Assembly (NCBI GenBank): GCA_037074615.1
Contig: CM073535.1
Location: 1 to 64,000, forward strand
Reading direction: 5' to 3'
From: Leucaena leucocephala
Lineage: Eukaryota > Streptophyta > Magnoliopsida > Fabales > Fabaceae
Length of the DNA stretch: 64,000 nucleotides
Shown one piece after another: positions 35,873 to 48,179 of the stretch. The translations under genes were made by a program, and so were the position numbers. Numbering within the stretch: the first letter of the stretch is position 1; each line of letters starts with the position of its first letter. The notes under the pieces are model-generated. The model was given only the letters and a program-made list of their open reading frames with translations, was not told the DNA's origin and searched no databases.

Positions 35873-38800
35873 ATGGATAGAAGCTCGCTGCTCAGTTCAT
35901 TATCTTCACTGTCATCCTCTTCAAGTCACACTAACTTTCAGCCTCAGTTTTATCTCAGTTTCCAACCCCTTTCTTTTCATTATTCTTCATCTTCAGCATT
36001 TATCCCGCAATTCCTATATAAATCCAACAATTCTTTGCCCAAGAACAGCACCGCAGCCGTCTCCACTCGACCCTCTCTCCGCAGTTCGGCGTTTGCGCTC
36101 GAAGAAGCTCTTGGCAAAAGCAATGATTCTTCATCTAAAATATATGCTCGAGAAATGCTGCCCAAGATTGATAAAAGTGGCAGGTTTTGTAGTCCTAGAG
36201 CCGCCAGAGAACTAGCTCTGTAAATTCTTCGTTCCAACGTTTTTTTTTTTTGTTAAGCGTCCCAAGTTCTTTATATAAGTATTCACGTGCATTCCCTTAG
36301 GTAATGTAGTTTGTTAAGCTGAAGTTTCCGGTGCACAGGTCCATAATTTACGCCGCCTGCTTAGAAGGGTCTGACCCAGTTCGGCTATTTGAGAAACGTA
36401 TGAACACGCGTCGAGGTAACGGTCTTTATCTGATATCTTTGCCTTGTCCATGTAGTTTAAGCTTTGAAGAGATTACGGAGAAAATTAATTTTAAAATAAC
36501 TTTAAAATGTTATTTTATAAGAAAAATATGAAGTAAATAAAAAATAGAGAGATAAGATCATCACAAAAATTTATAGGATTAAAATGATCATTTTTTTTAT
36601 GCTTGATATCTAAAAATTATTTTAAAAACTATAGATTTTACTTATACAAAACTATAAAACTATAACAAAACGTAATACATTTAGGTGGGGTTTTTAGTAC
36701 AAAAGTACTTTTTTTTTCATTTCCAAAATAACAAATTTTGGGTTCAAGATCGGTGATAATCTGCGCGAGTTTCGGAGAACTCGGCTATATTTGAGTAAGT
36801 GTTATGTTAAAGTTGTTATCGCATGTAAATGTACAGAACTCGGCTATGATTTTGACAAGGAGAAGCTACTAGAATATAATCATTTGAGCTTTGGAGGGCC
36901 GCCTGTTACTGTTGAATCAATTGAAGAAGCTAATGAACTTCTGCAGAAAAATGAAAAGGAGTCTGCCATTGGTAATAGACCATTCATTTTTTTAATTAAG
37001 AAATGGTTGTAATATTGAAATTTTCTAGAAAGTCAAAAGTGGACCAAACAAGATTACAATTGCTTGGTAAATCTCCTATTAGTTTCTCACCGCTTCATTG
37101 CCATTTTTAACCATTGCGAATCCAGTAGGATATTTCAAATCTTAAATTTAATATGCCGTCAGCATAATTTCATGACACGATATATTCTATTAATTTTGAT
37201 CTGCTGGTCAAGTTGTAGTTGCTTTAGCCTGTCATTTGGATGGTATTTTCCCTACCTGTTTTAAAGCAAGCCACAATAGCAACAATCTTGAGTTTTCATG
37301 ATGTTTCAAGCTTAAAAGTCCTGGCATGCTCATTTAATTAGGAGATGTCCCCGTGGTTTCACTTGCCTAGTTGGCTAAATTAAATTTCTCCTTTCAAATA
37401 AATATGCATTTATAATTTGATTACTTTCCTTTTTCCTTTTCTAAGTACTTTCTTTAGACTGATTTTATGTTAAGATGAACTATTTTAGAATTAATTAATA
37501 ATTAATATTATGTTTTGTTAGTTATTTAATTAATTATCTAAAATTAAGATTAGATATTATTTAGGATTAAATTTGAATATAAAATTATCATATCTTAAAA
37601 GAATAAATCTGAGATATTAGGATTATGATAAGTTCTACGTTTAGTTTATTAGCTTATATTTTTGCCTATATAAAGGTCTATTTGTATTTTTATTCATTCA
37701 AGGATTAATAATATTTTGAGGTTTTTTCCCTCTACTTTCAATCCTTCAAATTTCCACATAGTATCAGAACCTGAAGAGAAGGCATATTAGATTAGTGTGT
37801 AAACCCAAGTGGGTTACAATAGAAGAGGGTAACTTTGGTCTCTTCCTACAAAATCCCATAGGTTATGGGATTAGTTTATCTACCTCAAATGAGATTAGAT
37901 TAGTGTGAAAACCCAAGTGGGTTACAATAGAAGAGGGTAACTTAGGTCTCTTTCCATAAAATTTCATAGGTTATAGGATTAGTATATATAATTCTTCATC
38001 AAGTTCCTCTCTCTTGCAAATATTCTTGTCAAGCCTTTAACATAAAAGTTCTTCGTCAAATTCACAATTTTATCTTGAGATCCAGATTCAAGATCCAATC
38101 AACTTCAACTTAGTAGTCACTACTGATTTAAGGATTCAAAGTTCTAATCCTTTTATAATGATGTTGCTCATATCCAAGCTGTCTCTCAGCTTGAAAGGGA
38201 GTGTTGAGAAGTACAAGTATTCAAACTATAGATCCAGTTTGAGGGAAGTGTTGAAATGACCTAGTTTAGAATTAATTATTAATTAATATTATGTTTTATT
38301 AGTTATTTAATTATCTAAAATTTAGATTAGATATTATTTAGGATCAAATTTGAATATTAAATTATCATATCTTAGAAGAATAAATTTGAGATATTAAGAT
38401 TACGATAGATTTTAGATTTAGTCTATTAGCTTATATTTTTGTTTATATAAAGGTCTATTTGTATTCTTATTCATTCAACGATTAATAATATTTTGAAACT
38501 TTTTTTCTCTACTTTCAATCCTTCAAATTTTCACATTTTAATATGTTATTTTCTGTATACAAGAAGCAGAAGTCCTTGCAGCTCCTCCAAAGCTAGTATA
38601 TAGCAAACTTATTTTGAGGTAACACATAAACCAATACTTTGAACAAAAAATTTCATCCCCACCCCTCATTTCTGCAAATTTACATGCTTGTGTGCTAGTG
38701 AGTTAAAGGAGAATAATGCTTGATCTGCAGGTTTGCGAGGAAATTATTGGTTGCTGTTATGGATAAATGGGATAGTCATGTCCCTGCTATTAACAAAGTC

Positions 38801-41800
38801 ATCCCAGAAAATTGGAAGGTCTCACAAATATGATAGAAAATGTGCTCAAAATTTAACTTCTCTCGCAAAACTCCAGTCATGCAATTTATGAGCCTCATTT
38901 TTACTTTTAGGTGGAAGACTTCTGTCTTGTTTAATTTTGCTAAACCTCAGTTACGTATTCTTGGAAGTTCCTGTTGAACTTCCCCAGCTAGATGCCTGCA
39001 ACGGGAGACAATGCTTTTACCCCCTATATTTCTTGGATTGTCATCATTGGGAACACTCCTTAGTTTGACATTTTGCATGGTATAATACCACAAAGAGTGC
39101 TTCAATGAGTTGGCAAGGAAAGGAATATATGGCATCCAAGAACAGTTCGACCTGAACTTTTAGGTTTACTGGGGCTTAGCTGATTATTTATGCTTCTCTC
39201 CTTTTTTCCGTTTTTCTATCCTATCTCCAGTTACTATACACTTAACTGAGTCAGATTTCAAATCGTTGCTCTGAACTCTTCTCTCCATGGTCCTTTGCTT
39301 GAGTGTTGTATTTCTTTTCTGTGGGTGAATTGAGTGTTCTTTCTTGTGCAGTCCAAGTTCAAAGAGATATGTGTTTATAAGCAAACTAACAAGTCAGGAA
39401 AAATATAAATGATTAAAGTTTGATATATCTTGTATAACTTGCAGTAGCTGATTTTCTTGTTCTTTTGGTATCATGCGTAAAATGTCTGTTCTAAACTATT
39501 TACTGATATTATAAAGTTTCTATAACCTATATTAAAATGACCACTTTAGGTGGTCTTTGTGAGAGCTGTCAGCTTTCCCCTTGCTTTGAACCTACCATTT
39601 CTCTTGCTTCATTTTAAATTTAGAAGATAAAGCTCATCCCATGAAAAGCCAAGGAGGCTGGTACCCTTAGTAGATTACTATTGTTTTGACCTAGAACTAT
39701 GCACCTTTTCATTTGATCACTTCATTGGATTCCTCTTCTGCTGCTTTATCTTTCTGTACTTGAAAACACATTCCCAAGCAGATGAAAACAGCAAAATCTG
39801 CACTGCATACACTGAATATAGAAACCATGCTTAACACCTTGTAAGAAATGCATATTTATTACACGTGCTAAACGGTATAATGCATCTATTGACTTTGTTG
39901 CAGTGTGTGATACTCTAACCTTCTTTATCTTCTACTCCTTCCATCCCTAATTATAAGTCCCAGTTTTTAGATTTGTTGTGTCCTAATTATAAGTCTCATT
40001 ACAAAATTCTAGGTACAATTAAAACATTTGTCCTAAAATGCCCCTATAAAGGATCAAAATTACCAGTCTTCCTAAAACATTGTCTGTGGAAAAACTCAAT
40101 TTTTCTATTTGCCTTCGCCAAGCTATCTGGAGACCATTTATAAGACCTATCAATTCCTTAATTGCTGGAGGGTGGGGACCTAGCTTCATTATGATCTCGT
40201 CATTACCTTGCTCGCGTGCCTTAATGAATTGGCTAATTTGTGACTATTATTTTCTTTGCCAACACCCATACTAGTTTTCATCTTATTTATTGATGCATTT
40301 CAGAATGAGCCATCAGGTAGGATATTGGAGCTTTCTATTCTTCACTTGGCAATTTCTGAAATTGCGGTGCTTGGAACAAGGCACCAAATCGTCATTAATG
40401 AGGTATCTCTTAGTCTACTTATTATTGTTGTTATCACTATTATTATTATCATTATTATATATTTTATTATGGTGTCATTTTCTGTCTACTCTTTTCTGAC
40501 TGGGTTCAATCGAGTTTCTCTAATTCCCTCAAGGTTTCAATTTGACTGTCAGTTGTATCAATGTGGTCCCTGTATTGTCCCCACTCCCCAGTATGCACCA
40601 TCTAGTTTTTAAAACAAAACAAATGAATAAATATATGTTCTTATTTTTTGCCAAAAAAAAAATGTTCTTGTTAGCAAATGAGAGTTACTTGCTAATGTGA
40701 TTTTGCTAGGGGTGTGCATGGGCAGGGCAACCCCCTTGCCCGGTGCCCTGCCCAAAAAATGCATGGGTTGCATTTTGCAGCTCGATGCCCGGCCCTGCCC
40801 GGTAAAAGCCCTAACAATTTTGGGCAGGGCATGAGCGGACTGGGCATGCCCAAGTCGTGATGTCATGGTCATGTTGTGAAAAAAATTTGTAATTATGAAT
40901 TTCTAAAATAATACAATATTCATGTGTCTTTTAGAGTTAAATAATATCTATAATTCACTAAGAATAAGAGAACAAAGATAATAATTAAAATCTTGAGATC
41001 CATTGCATATAAAAAATAAGCGTTGAAATCTAAGTAGTTTGTAATTATAACTTTGTATCAATCTCCCTAATATTGACAAAGATAAGGCATCTAAAAAAAT
41101 AAAATAAATAATTATAATTTGTAATGTAATCATATGATAATTAACAAAGTTAAAAAAAAAGAAAAAATTAGTATAGTTATAAATATTAAAAGATACAACT
41201 TACCTACTTATATTTCTAAAATTACCTTATAGTCACCAGTAACTATCATATTTTTCCTTTTAAGATAGAGAAAAAATAAAAAAAATAAAAGAAGAGGTGC
41301 TCATGGGTAGGGCAGGGCAGCCCCTGTGCCCGGTGCCCAGCCCGAAAAATGCATGGGCTGTATTTTGCAGGCCGATGCCCGGTAAAAATCGGGCTGGGCA
41401 GGGCATTTTTCTTGCGGGCTGGGCAGGGCATAGCGGGCCATAGGCATTATGCACAGCCCTAGGTTTTGCATTACATGGGAGTGAGATTATAATGAGGAAA
41501 GCCTCGATTCATGTTCTGTTTCCATTTCCCTTCTCTCAGTTCCCATGTACTAAATGGGGTGATAGTATCCTCAATTCCGGGATTGGGTAGTTCAGGTTCG
41601 TGGCACTTATCTGAACTGGTATGTTCTGAAATTTTTTGGTAGAGAATAATGAAAAAATCTAAGATATCTGTATTGTGCTTGCGTTAGTCAACAGAGGATT
41701 GCTGTTATCTTTTCCCCAGATATCACAACTCAACCCTATTTGTATTCATATAGGAAAGATATTTCCTTATTATATTTGCACTGTCTATTATATCTTTGGA

Positions 41801-42159
41801 GTCATCCCTCTAATTTTCTCACTTTTTATTATTTTTTAAAAATACGAATGGACACATCATTTTTCATCTTCGGAATATTTTTTTTTATTCAAATTTATTT
41901 CTTCGTATTTGAATTTTAAGAGTCCATCTTGTTTCTTAATTGTTTTGGAGTGGGAGGGGGAATGCGAAGGAAGAATCTCACTGCCATGACTTGTTATTTC
42001 TGATGTATGGTTGTTTTGAAGGCGGTGGATCTCGCTAAACGGTTTTGTGATGGAGCAGCCCCTCGTATCATTAATGGGTGTCTCCGGACATTTGTAAAAG
42101 ATCTGGAGCAAACACGATTAGCTGAGACATCTCACAGCAGAAATGACTCGTTGATTTAG
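35873..42159 (+). CDS. NusB-domain protein, likely plastid antiterminator, 7 exons
   Basis: Exons are 35873-36219, 36339-36415, 36837-36971, 38564-38618, 38731-38818, 40304-40402 and 42022-42159: 939 nt, 312 aa, all junctions in frame. The N-terminus (1-90) is Ser-rich with Arg/Lys and few acidic residues, like a chloroplast transit peptide. A NusB/RsmB fold follows, from SPRAARELAL (about 107) through LEYNHLSFGGPP, LILRFARKLL, VIPENWK, RILELSILHLAISEI and AVDLAKRFCDGAAPRIINGCL. In bacteria NusB binds boxA RNA with S10 to promote rRNA antitermination; the plant protein presumably acts in plastid RNA metabolism. From memory the Arabidopsis counterpart is At4g26370. The start is the ATG at 35873; the frame is open upstream but without another ATG. 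Confidence 0.9.
37468..38535 (+). mobile_element. TRIM retroelement in intron 3 of the NusB gene
   Basis: LTRs are 37468-37758 (TGTTAAGATGAAC...TTTCCACA) and 38249-38535 (TGTTGAAATGACC...TTTTCACA). TTTTA lies on both sides (37463-37467 and 38536-38540), a perfect 5 bp target duplication. The interior starts with TAGTATCAGAACC (tRNA-Met-type site) and ends with TCCAGTTTGAGGGAAG (polypurine tract). It holds a direct duplication of about 110 bp (about 37790-37985, with repeated AACCCAAGTGGGTTACAATA). There is no coding capacity. It belongs to the same family as the antisense array at 20652-21795. Confidence 0.9.
39938..40080. mobile_element. Possible Stowaway-like MITE remnant
   Basis: CTACTCCTTCCATCCCTAA followed by TTATAAGTCCCA resembles the terminus of Stowaway/Mariner-type MITEs (CTCCCTCCGTCCC-like). 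A matching end was not found, so this is at best a fragment in intron 5 of the NusB gene. Confidence 0.4.
40707..41461. mobile_element. Non-autonomous hAT-like element in NusB intron 6
   Basis: Ends are TAGGGGTGTGCATG and the inverse of CATTATGCACAGCCCTA. They are flanked by GATTTTGC (40699-40706) and GGTTTTGC (41462-41469), an 8 bp target duplication with one mismatch, typical of hAT transposons. Both ends carry GC-rich modules (GGGCAGGGC, TGCCCGGTGCCC, ATGCATGGG), while the middle (40880-41270) is very AT-rich. There is no transposase. It is 755 bp long. Confidence 0.8.
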
Positions 42160-43505
42160 ATGTATTGCTTTTGAATACCGTCATGAAATGGATTTCAGAA
42201 TAGCAGGAAGGTTTTTTCCTTTTTAACAGAAAAGCTGTGAAGGTAATTTGGGAACTCAAATTTTCGTCAGATTCTTGTTCTCATTTGCATGTATTACTAG
42301 CTGATTGTGGAAGCGAAGGAAAGGGACTTGTGGGTGAAACAGGTGATAGTTCATCTGACTGTGAACCATCATATCATGGGTATGTTATAGTATTTGTTGC
42401 TCACTGATTTCTATCGTTCTAGCTATCCTCCTTAAAATCTCAAAGGATTTTCCGTAATGCGAATCTGATCCTCTCCAGTGGGCTATTATCCCTATTTGTT
42501 AGTTGTGAATTTTTGGTTGTTGTATGATTCTCATGACAAAAAGGAGCCATTCCATGGAAGAAAAATGGATTGTGTTGGTTAGGGTCTTCATCATATCCAT
42601 TTAAATACATCATGCTATTGTCGTCTGTTATGAGACGATTTTGAAATTCAAAGGGGCAAGAAACAGAGGGATTAATTTATGCATACTGCATCACACTGTC
42701 AAAGTAGATTGAATTTAATGAGCCGGTTCGTTTAATATGATAATTTGGGGAATTGAGGTGACTCATCTTTTAAAAAGATTTTTATTTGGGTCGTACTTCA
42801 TACGAAAATCAAGCCAACCTATGTAAATTTGATTGAAGAAGTACAATTAAAAATGTAAAATCAAAGAATTGTGAAACTAATTAAATAAAAGTATCTTTTG
42901 AATTTTATTTAATACTGATAGATACTTTTTTGACCTTCAATATTAATAAATATTAATCTTTATAGAATATAATTAAGATATTTTTATTTTAAATATAATA
43001 TTTATTTATTATATTTATTAATTTTTTTAAATTATTTTTATTGATATTCTTCTATTGAAAGATAAAAAAAATTAAAATATTATAAATATAATTAAAATAT
43101 TATAAAAAAATATAATATATTAATTTAATTAATTTTTAATATAATTAAATTAATTAAATATCTCATGTAATATTGAGTTAAAATCATCTTAAAAGTTAAA
43201 TCTATAAATATTAATTTTATTTAATTTTATTTTTTTATACAATTATCTATCTATATTATATTTAAATATTGTAGAGTAGGTTTTCTAAATTTTTGTATTT
43301 ACAATTTGAGAATTTATATTTAAGTAGTGGAAATTATTTTTATTTGGACCAAATGATATTAAATATAATTTATTAAATTTATTAAATATAATTTAAGAGA
43401 CCTATTTATATTGAATTTTATTACCGGCACTTATGGCTATGGGCAATTCTGGCTTAATAATTCACAATTTACAATTACAATTATAGTAAAGCTAATTTTG
43501 GGATC
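42160..43505. other. Intergenic between NusB and TBP genes
   Basis: It holds the NusB 3' UTR and then a very AT-rich stretch (about 42780-43480) made mostly of A/T runs with TTTAAATATAATATTTATT-like words. No genes are visible. Confidence 0.6.
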
Positions 43506-43513
43506 TATAAATA
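43506..43513 (+). promoter_or_regulatory. TATA box of the TBP gene
   Basis: TATAAATA stands at the boundary between AT-rich intergenic DNA and a GC-richer probable 5' UTR exon. This exon ends at 43764 (TCTG followed by GTAAGA). A 5' UTR intron (43765-44648) leads to the coding ATG at 44651. The transcription start, about 30 bp downstream, is inferred. Confidence 0.7.
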
Positions 43514-44650
43514 GAGGTGATGGGAAAGGGCCTTCCCGTAGCTGGCCGCCATAAAAAACCAAAACCTTTTGCATCCTCGGGCACCGCGGGAGACGCAGGA
43601 CATCCACCAACGGGCGAGTTTACCGTCAGATCTCATCAACGCTGCTGTAAGTTCTTTGTCCAAGTTCTCCGGCAAGCATTACGGCGTCGGCGAGCTACTC
43701 TGTCAGAATCTTTCTGTCGCACGATTTTGGCGTCACCTAGGGCTTGATATTCTCGCAAACTCTGGTAAGATTCTCTTCTCGTTATTGTAGATTTGGCTTA
43801 TCTGTTCTTTGTCCAACCGACTGTAATATGTATTTCAACCTGTGCTATTTTCTATTTATAGTAGTATTAGAGACTTGTCAGTTCATGAGTAAGTGCAGAC
43901 GAAATGTGTAGATCAGGAGAAACATTTGTGGTCACTAAAGAAACTTATGATCAATGTGCAATCGACTCTGCAATAGCCGTAGGCTCTGGTTCTGGCTTTA
44001 TACAAAATTCTCTTGCAAAAACTGTACTAACTCACATCGACCGACCTTCTCTCTTTTCCACCCAAACCTATCTCTTCCTTGGAATAAACCATGTCCTTTT
44101 ATAGCGTCACGAAAGAATTCCCTTGCCTACTCTCCTATAATGTAATTATGCTTCGAATTTCTTCCCTCCTATTTCTTACTCGTTCCACGTTCATGAATTC
44201 TACTTACACCCAGATCTCTATAATCAGAGCCCTGCTTTTCTTGCTCTATTAACACATGAAGGTCTGATATCTACCATATTTCTATCGATAATCTTTCCAC
44301 AGCTTAATCTGAGCTTTGTAATATGTTGTAATCATTTTTGTAGATTCCCATTAGCCTTCGTCTGTTTTCTTTTTGTTTTTCGTTTTATAGTTGATTAATG
44401 GGAAATTTACTCGAGTGTTTTGCCACTACAGATTCTTCTAAAATCCTTTTCTAATTGTCACTACTAGGAAGCATGGAAAGTCAGGGTTCTTTTCGATGGA
44501 TTTTTTTTTTTGGGTAATTTTTTTTGGGGCGAAATTTTCTCTTAGATGAAATTAAATATTTATACTAATTAGTCTGAAATATTGTGGTTTATAAGATTGG
44601 CATCCCTGTTTGTGGTCTGCAGCTTGAAGCATACATTATATTTTGTAGGA

Positions 44651-47600
44651 ATGGCTGATCAAGGATTGGAAGGAAGCCAACCGGTAGATCTGAAGAAACA
44701 CCCTTCTGGGATTGTGCCTACCCTTCAGTGAGTAACTATCTTTTTTTAAAAATATATATATAAATATTTCCTAGTTTACACTTTAATAGGCTGCTTGGTT
44801 TATTGCATGAGATGTGTGTATATTTTTCTTGGAAGAATAAAATTATTTTTCATACAATGAATAACATTATTTTTGTTAAGTGCATTAATTGTTTCTAATA
44901 ACAACAAAGGAAAAGTTTTGGTCATTGTTGTTCAGGCATTGTTCCATGTTGATGATTTCTTATGATTCAGATGTGTTGTCACTGGTATTGAGAATTCAGA
45001 TTGAAAGCAATTGCATATCTGTTGGGGTGTTTTGTGTTTCTATGTTGCTGTAAGTCAGCTGGGTTTCCTATTAACATGGCTGAAGTATCTCATAGTTGAG
45101 ACAAGTGTTATTTTGGCTAGAGGCTGTTGTTAAGATTGATATGTAAAATGCCAGTCTCCTTTCTTTTGTTAAGACAATCAGTATAGTTGGATTATGTGTT
45201 TTTGGTTTTCCCTAATTTTAATTTTAATACTCGAGGCTCAGTGACATGTAAACTTGAAGGGAGCTGATAGAGCATCTCTTTCTTTCTTTGTCCATCTCAT
45301 CAGATTTCTTTGGTGCCGATAGAGGATCCTTCTCTGTTGCCAAACTCCATTCCAGCCACTGATATTTTGCCCCTTCTGGTTGCGATTTTTTCAATATCCA
45401 TCAATTCCTCTTCTGATTCCTCCGGTTGCTCCCCCTCTGTCATCTAGATGCATGTTTGGTCAGATGTGCCCAGCATGCTTCATCAATATCATAAATCAAA
45501 ATTCATTCAGATTTATTCATCTACTTGTGTTTGTGGGAGCTGTTGGAATGATTGGTTGTTTATTTTTTTCAATTTCTAGTTGATGTCCAGATTTTGGAGC
45601 TTTTGGCTTTTGGCTTTTTTCATGTTAATATATCATCCAAACAAGCAAACTAACTTTTTTATAAAAGTGTATCCAAACATAAACCATGTTATATTAATTG
45701 CGTTTACCTTAACTTATAATTTACAAAAATCGAGATAAAAGTCACTTTTGCAAATTTTAATCCATAGAAGCCCAATATTTGTTTCAGTTATATGATAGGT
45801 TTGCTTCTACTTTCACTGGGAAATCTTAACAATGTATACACTTTTTACTTCCAGGAATATTGTTTCAACAGTCAATTTGGACTGTAAGTTGGACCTTAAA
45901 CAAATTGCACTTCAGGCTAGAAATGCGGAGTACAATCCCAAAGTAAGCACTGTTTTATTTTTGGCAAAATTTGAGCTGAGCAAGCTATGTTCTTTGTCTT
46001 TTTTCTTTTTGTTTTTCAAATAAATTGAGCGTCATGTCCCATAAATTGCAGTGATTTCATACGCCCCAACAAAACTTGTTTTATCCAAGTTCTTCCATTA
46101 AAATCAACAATAATATCAATTAGTTGTCACTATCCTTTGCTTTCGTTTAAAATAATATCTTTAGTGCTCATGTTTCTGAGATGTGATCTTTTGCAGCGTT
46201 TTGCTGCTGTGATCATGAGGATCAGGGAACCTAAAACCACTGCGCTCATCTTTGCATCTGGCAAGATGGTATTGTTCATTCTAGAATTTGGTTACATTTG
46301 TGTGATAGAATTGTTTGATTGTTTAATGTTATTAACATCTAATGTACATAATAATTGAAGTTGAGATTGAGTTTGTCGTGTTGTGCTGGTCTTGAATTCA
46401 TAGCTATTAAACAATTACATGAATAAGATCAGAGGACGGGCCACTAACTTGCACTATTTATTTTGATGCTTGTAATATGGTTGTAGAGTTCCCATGAGTT
46501 TCACCATTTCTGATTGTAGTTGAGTGTACACATTTCTTATACAATCTAAATTTAAATGGTATGATCAGGTTTGTACTGGAGCTAAGAGTGAGCAACAGTC
46601 TAAATTGGCAGCACGGAAGGTGTGAATTGTTCTTCGCTGTTCTCAATTATCATGTATATATTATTGATGTTTTCCAAGTGGAAGTCCCATTAGATTGGGA
46701 ATCATTGCCATTTATGGTAGTTTGTACATTTGAGCTTTAGTTATACTTGTATTAGTAAAAGCACCTTAATATATTTAAGGAGGGTGAAATGGTTGAATGT
46801 TTTGATCTCGTTTACAAGTGTGAAAAAAATATTTTCTCAATTGGAATTTGGGCATCATGTTATCTTTCAATTGGAAGTCCTTTCTAAATTGTCTGTTTTC
46901 CCCTTCAGTATGCTCGAATTATCCAAAAGCTTGGTTTCCCAGCAAAATTCAAGGTATCATTTAAACTACTCTTTCAATCATCATCATTGAACTAGTTTAC
47001 TGTCAAATTGTCTTTCTATACAATGCAAGTGGTGCTTTATTTTTTTTTATTTTTGTGGATTATGTTTCAGGATTTTAAGATTCAGAACATTGTTGGCTCT
47101 TGTGATGTCAAGTTTCCAATACGGCTTGAGGGTCTTGCATATTCTCATGGTGCTTTCTCTAGTGTAAGTCCAAAAAAGAACTTTTTATTTGTCTTGTTTC
47201 CATGGTACTTAGTTGGTAATTCTGTCATATGTAGGCGTTAGTCCATTAATTGGTGAAATAATATAATTGATGATAGAACACAATGGTATCATACGATACA
47301 TGTAGCTAACCCCTAATAGGATAAGGTTAGTTTTTATTGTTGTATTGCTGCCAAAATATCCTGCAACCATCTCCCTCACGCCCCAAAATAAACCCAAAAT
47401 ATAATATGGTTAAAAGCTTTACAAAACATGGTTGATGTTTATGAATGAGCATTTTCAAAATTATTTATTTTAAATTAAAACCGGAGGAATGCTTTCAGTC
47501 TTGTAAAGGGTATGCGTAGATTAAAAGGGTCATCTCTCATCTTCATTTCTGTCTTTCTATGGATGATGATTTGTTTGTCTCCTGTGATCCACTAGAAAGT

Positions 47601-48179
47601 TTGGAGAACAATGGATATTTGTTAAACATCCTTTTTCCCTGGTGTTTAGTATGAACCAGAGCTGTTTCCAGGACTAATTTACCGGATGAAGCAACCAAAG
47701 ATAGTCCTTCTTATATTCGTCTCTGGGAAAATTGTTCTAACAGGAGCGAAGGTAATATATTGAAAGGTATTCGCCTGTTGTTCTATATTCCGTATTTTCT
47801 GGCTTTGTGGAATTGATTTAGTCTTGTATCCATCTCTATAGGTGAGGGATGAAACTTACACAGCCTTTGAGAACATATATCCTGTGCTCACTGAGTACAG
47901 GAAAAACCAGCAATGGTATGGACATGGCTTGATTCATTTTCTATTTGGTGATCAGGGGCCACATTGTTATATTTATGAGTGCTATTACAATGGAGTTCTC
48001 TTATTATCTATATTTGTTATCTATAATTCTATGTGATTTGGGTCCCGACCATGCTTTTTGCTATTTATTTCAATAGAAATTGTGGATAAAAAGAGGGAGC
48101 GGGGGGATGAGTTGCTAAGGATGCTGCTGATCTCTTATGTTTTTATTTGGGATGTTTCCTGTTTGCTATTCATGGCAGA
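44651..48179 (+). CDS. TBP: TATA-binding protein, 9 coding exons
   Basis: Coding exons are 44651-44727, 45855-45942, 46197-46268, 46569-46619, 46909-46953, 47071-47163, 47650-47751, 47842-47915 and 48179 (only the last stop base): 603 nt, 200 aa, the exact usual plant TBP length. A short N-terminus ([20 protein letters not shown]) precedes the two direct TBP repeats that form the DNA-binding saddle: [15 protein letters not shown]...[14 protein letters not shown] and [15 protein letters not shown]...[14 protein letters not shown]. The paired Phe residues that kink the TATA box are visible (RFAAVI, LIF, ELFPGL, LIF). The protein ends [15 protein letters not shown]. It is the core subunit of TFIID and works with all three nuclear RNA polymerases. 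The stop codon TGA is split by the last intron. Confidence 0.97.

Noticed and set aside
35844..36215. 123-codon plus-strand frame overlapping the first NusB exon
   Set aside because: It is an alternative frame of exon 1 without an ATG start or conserved features.
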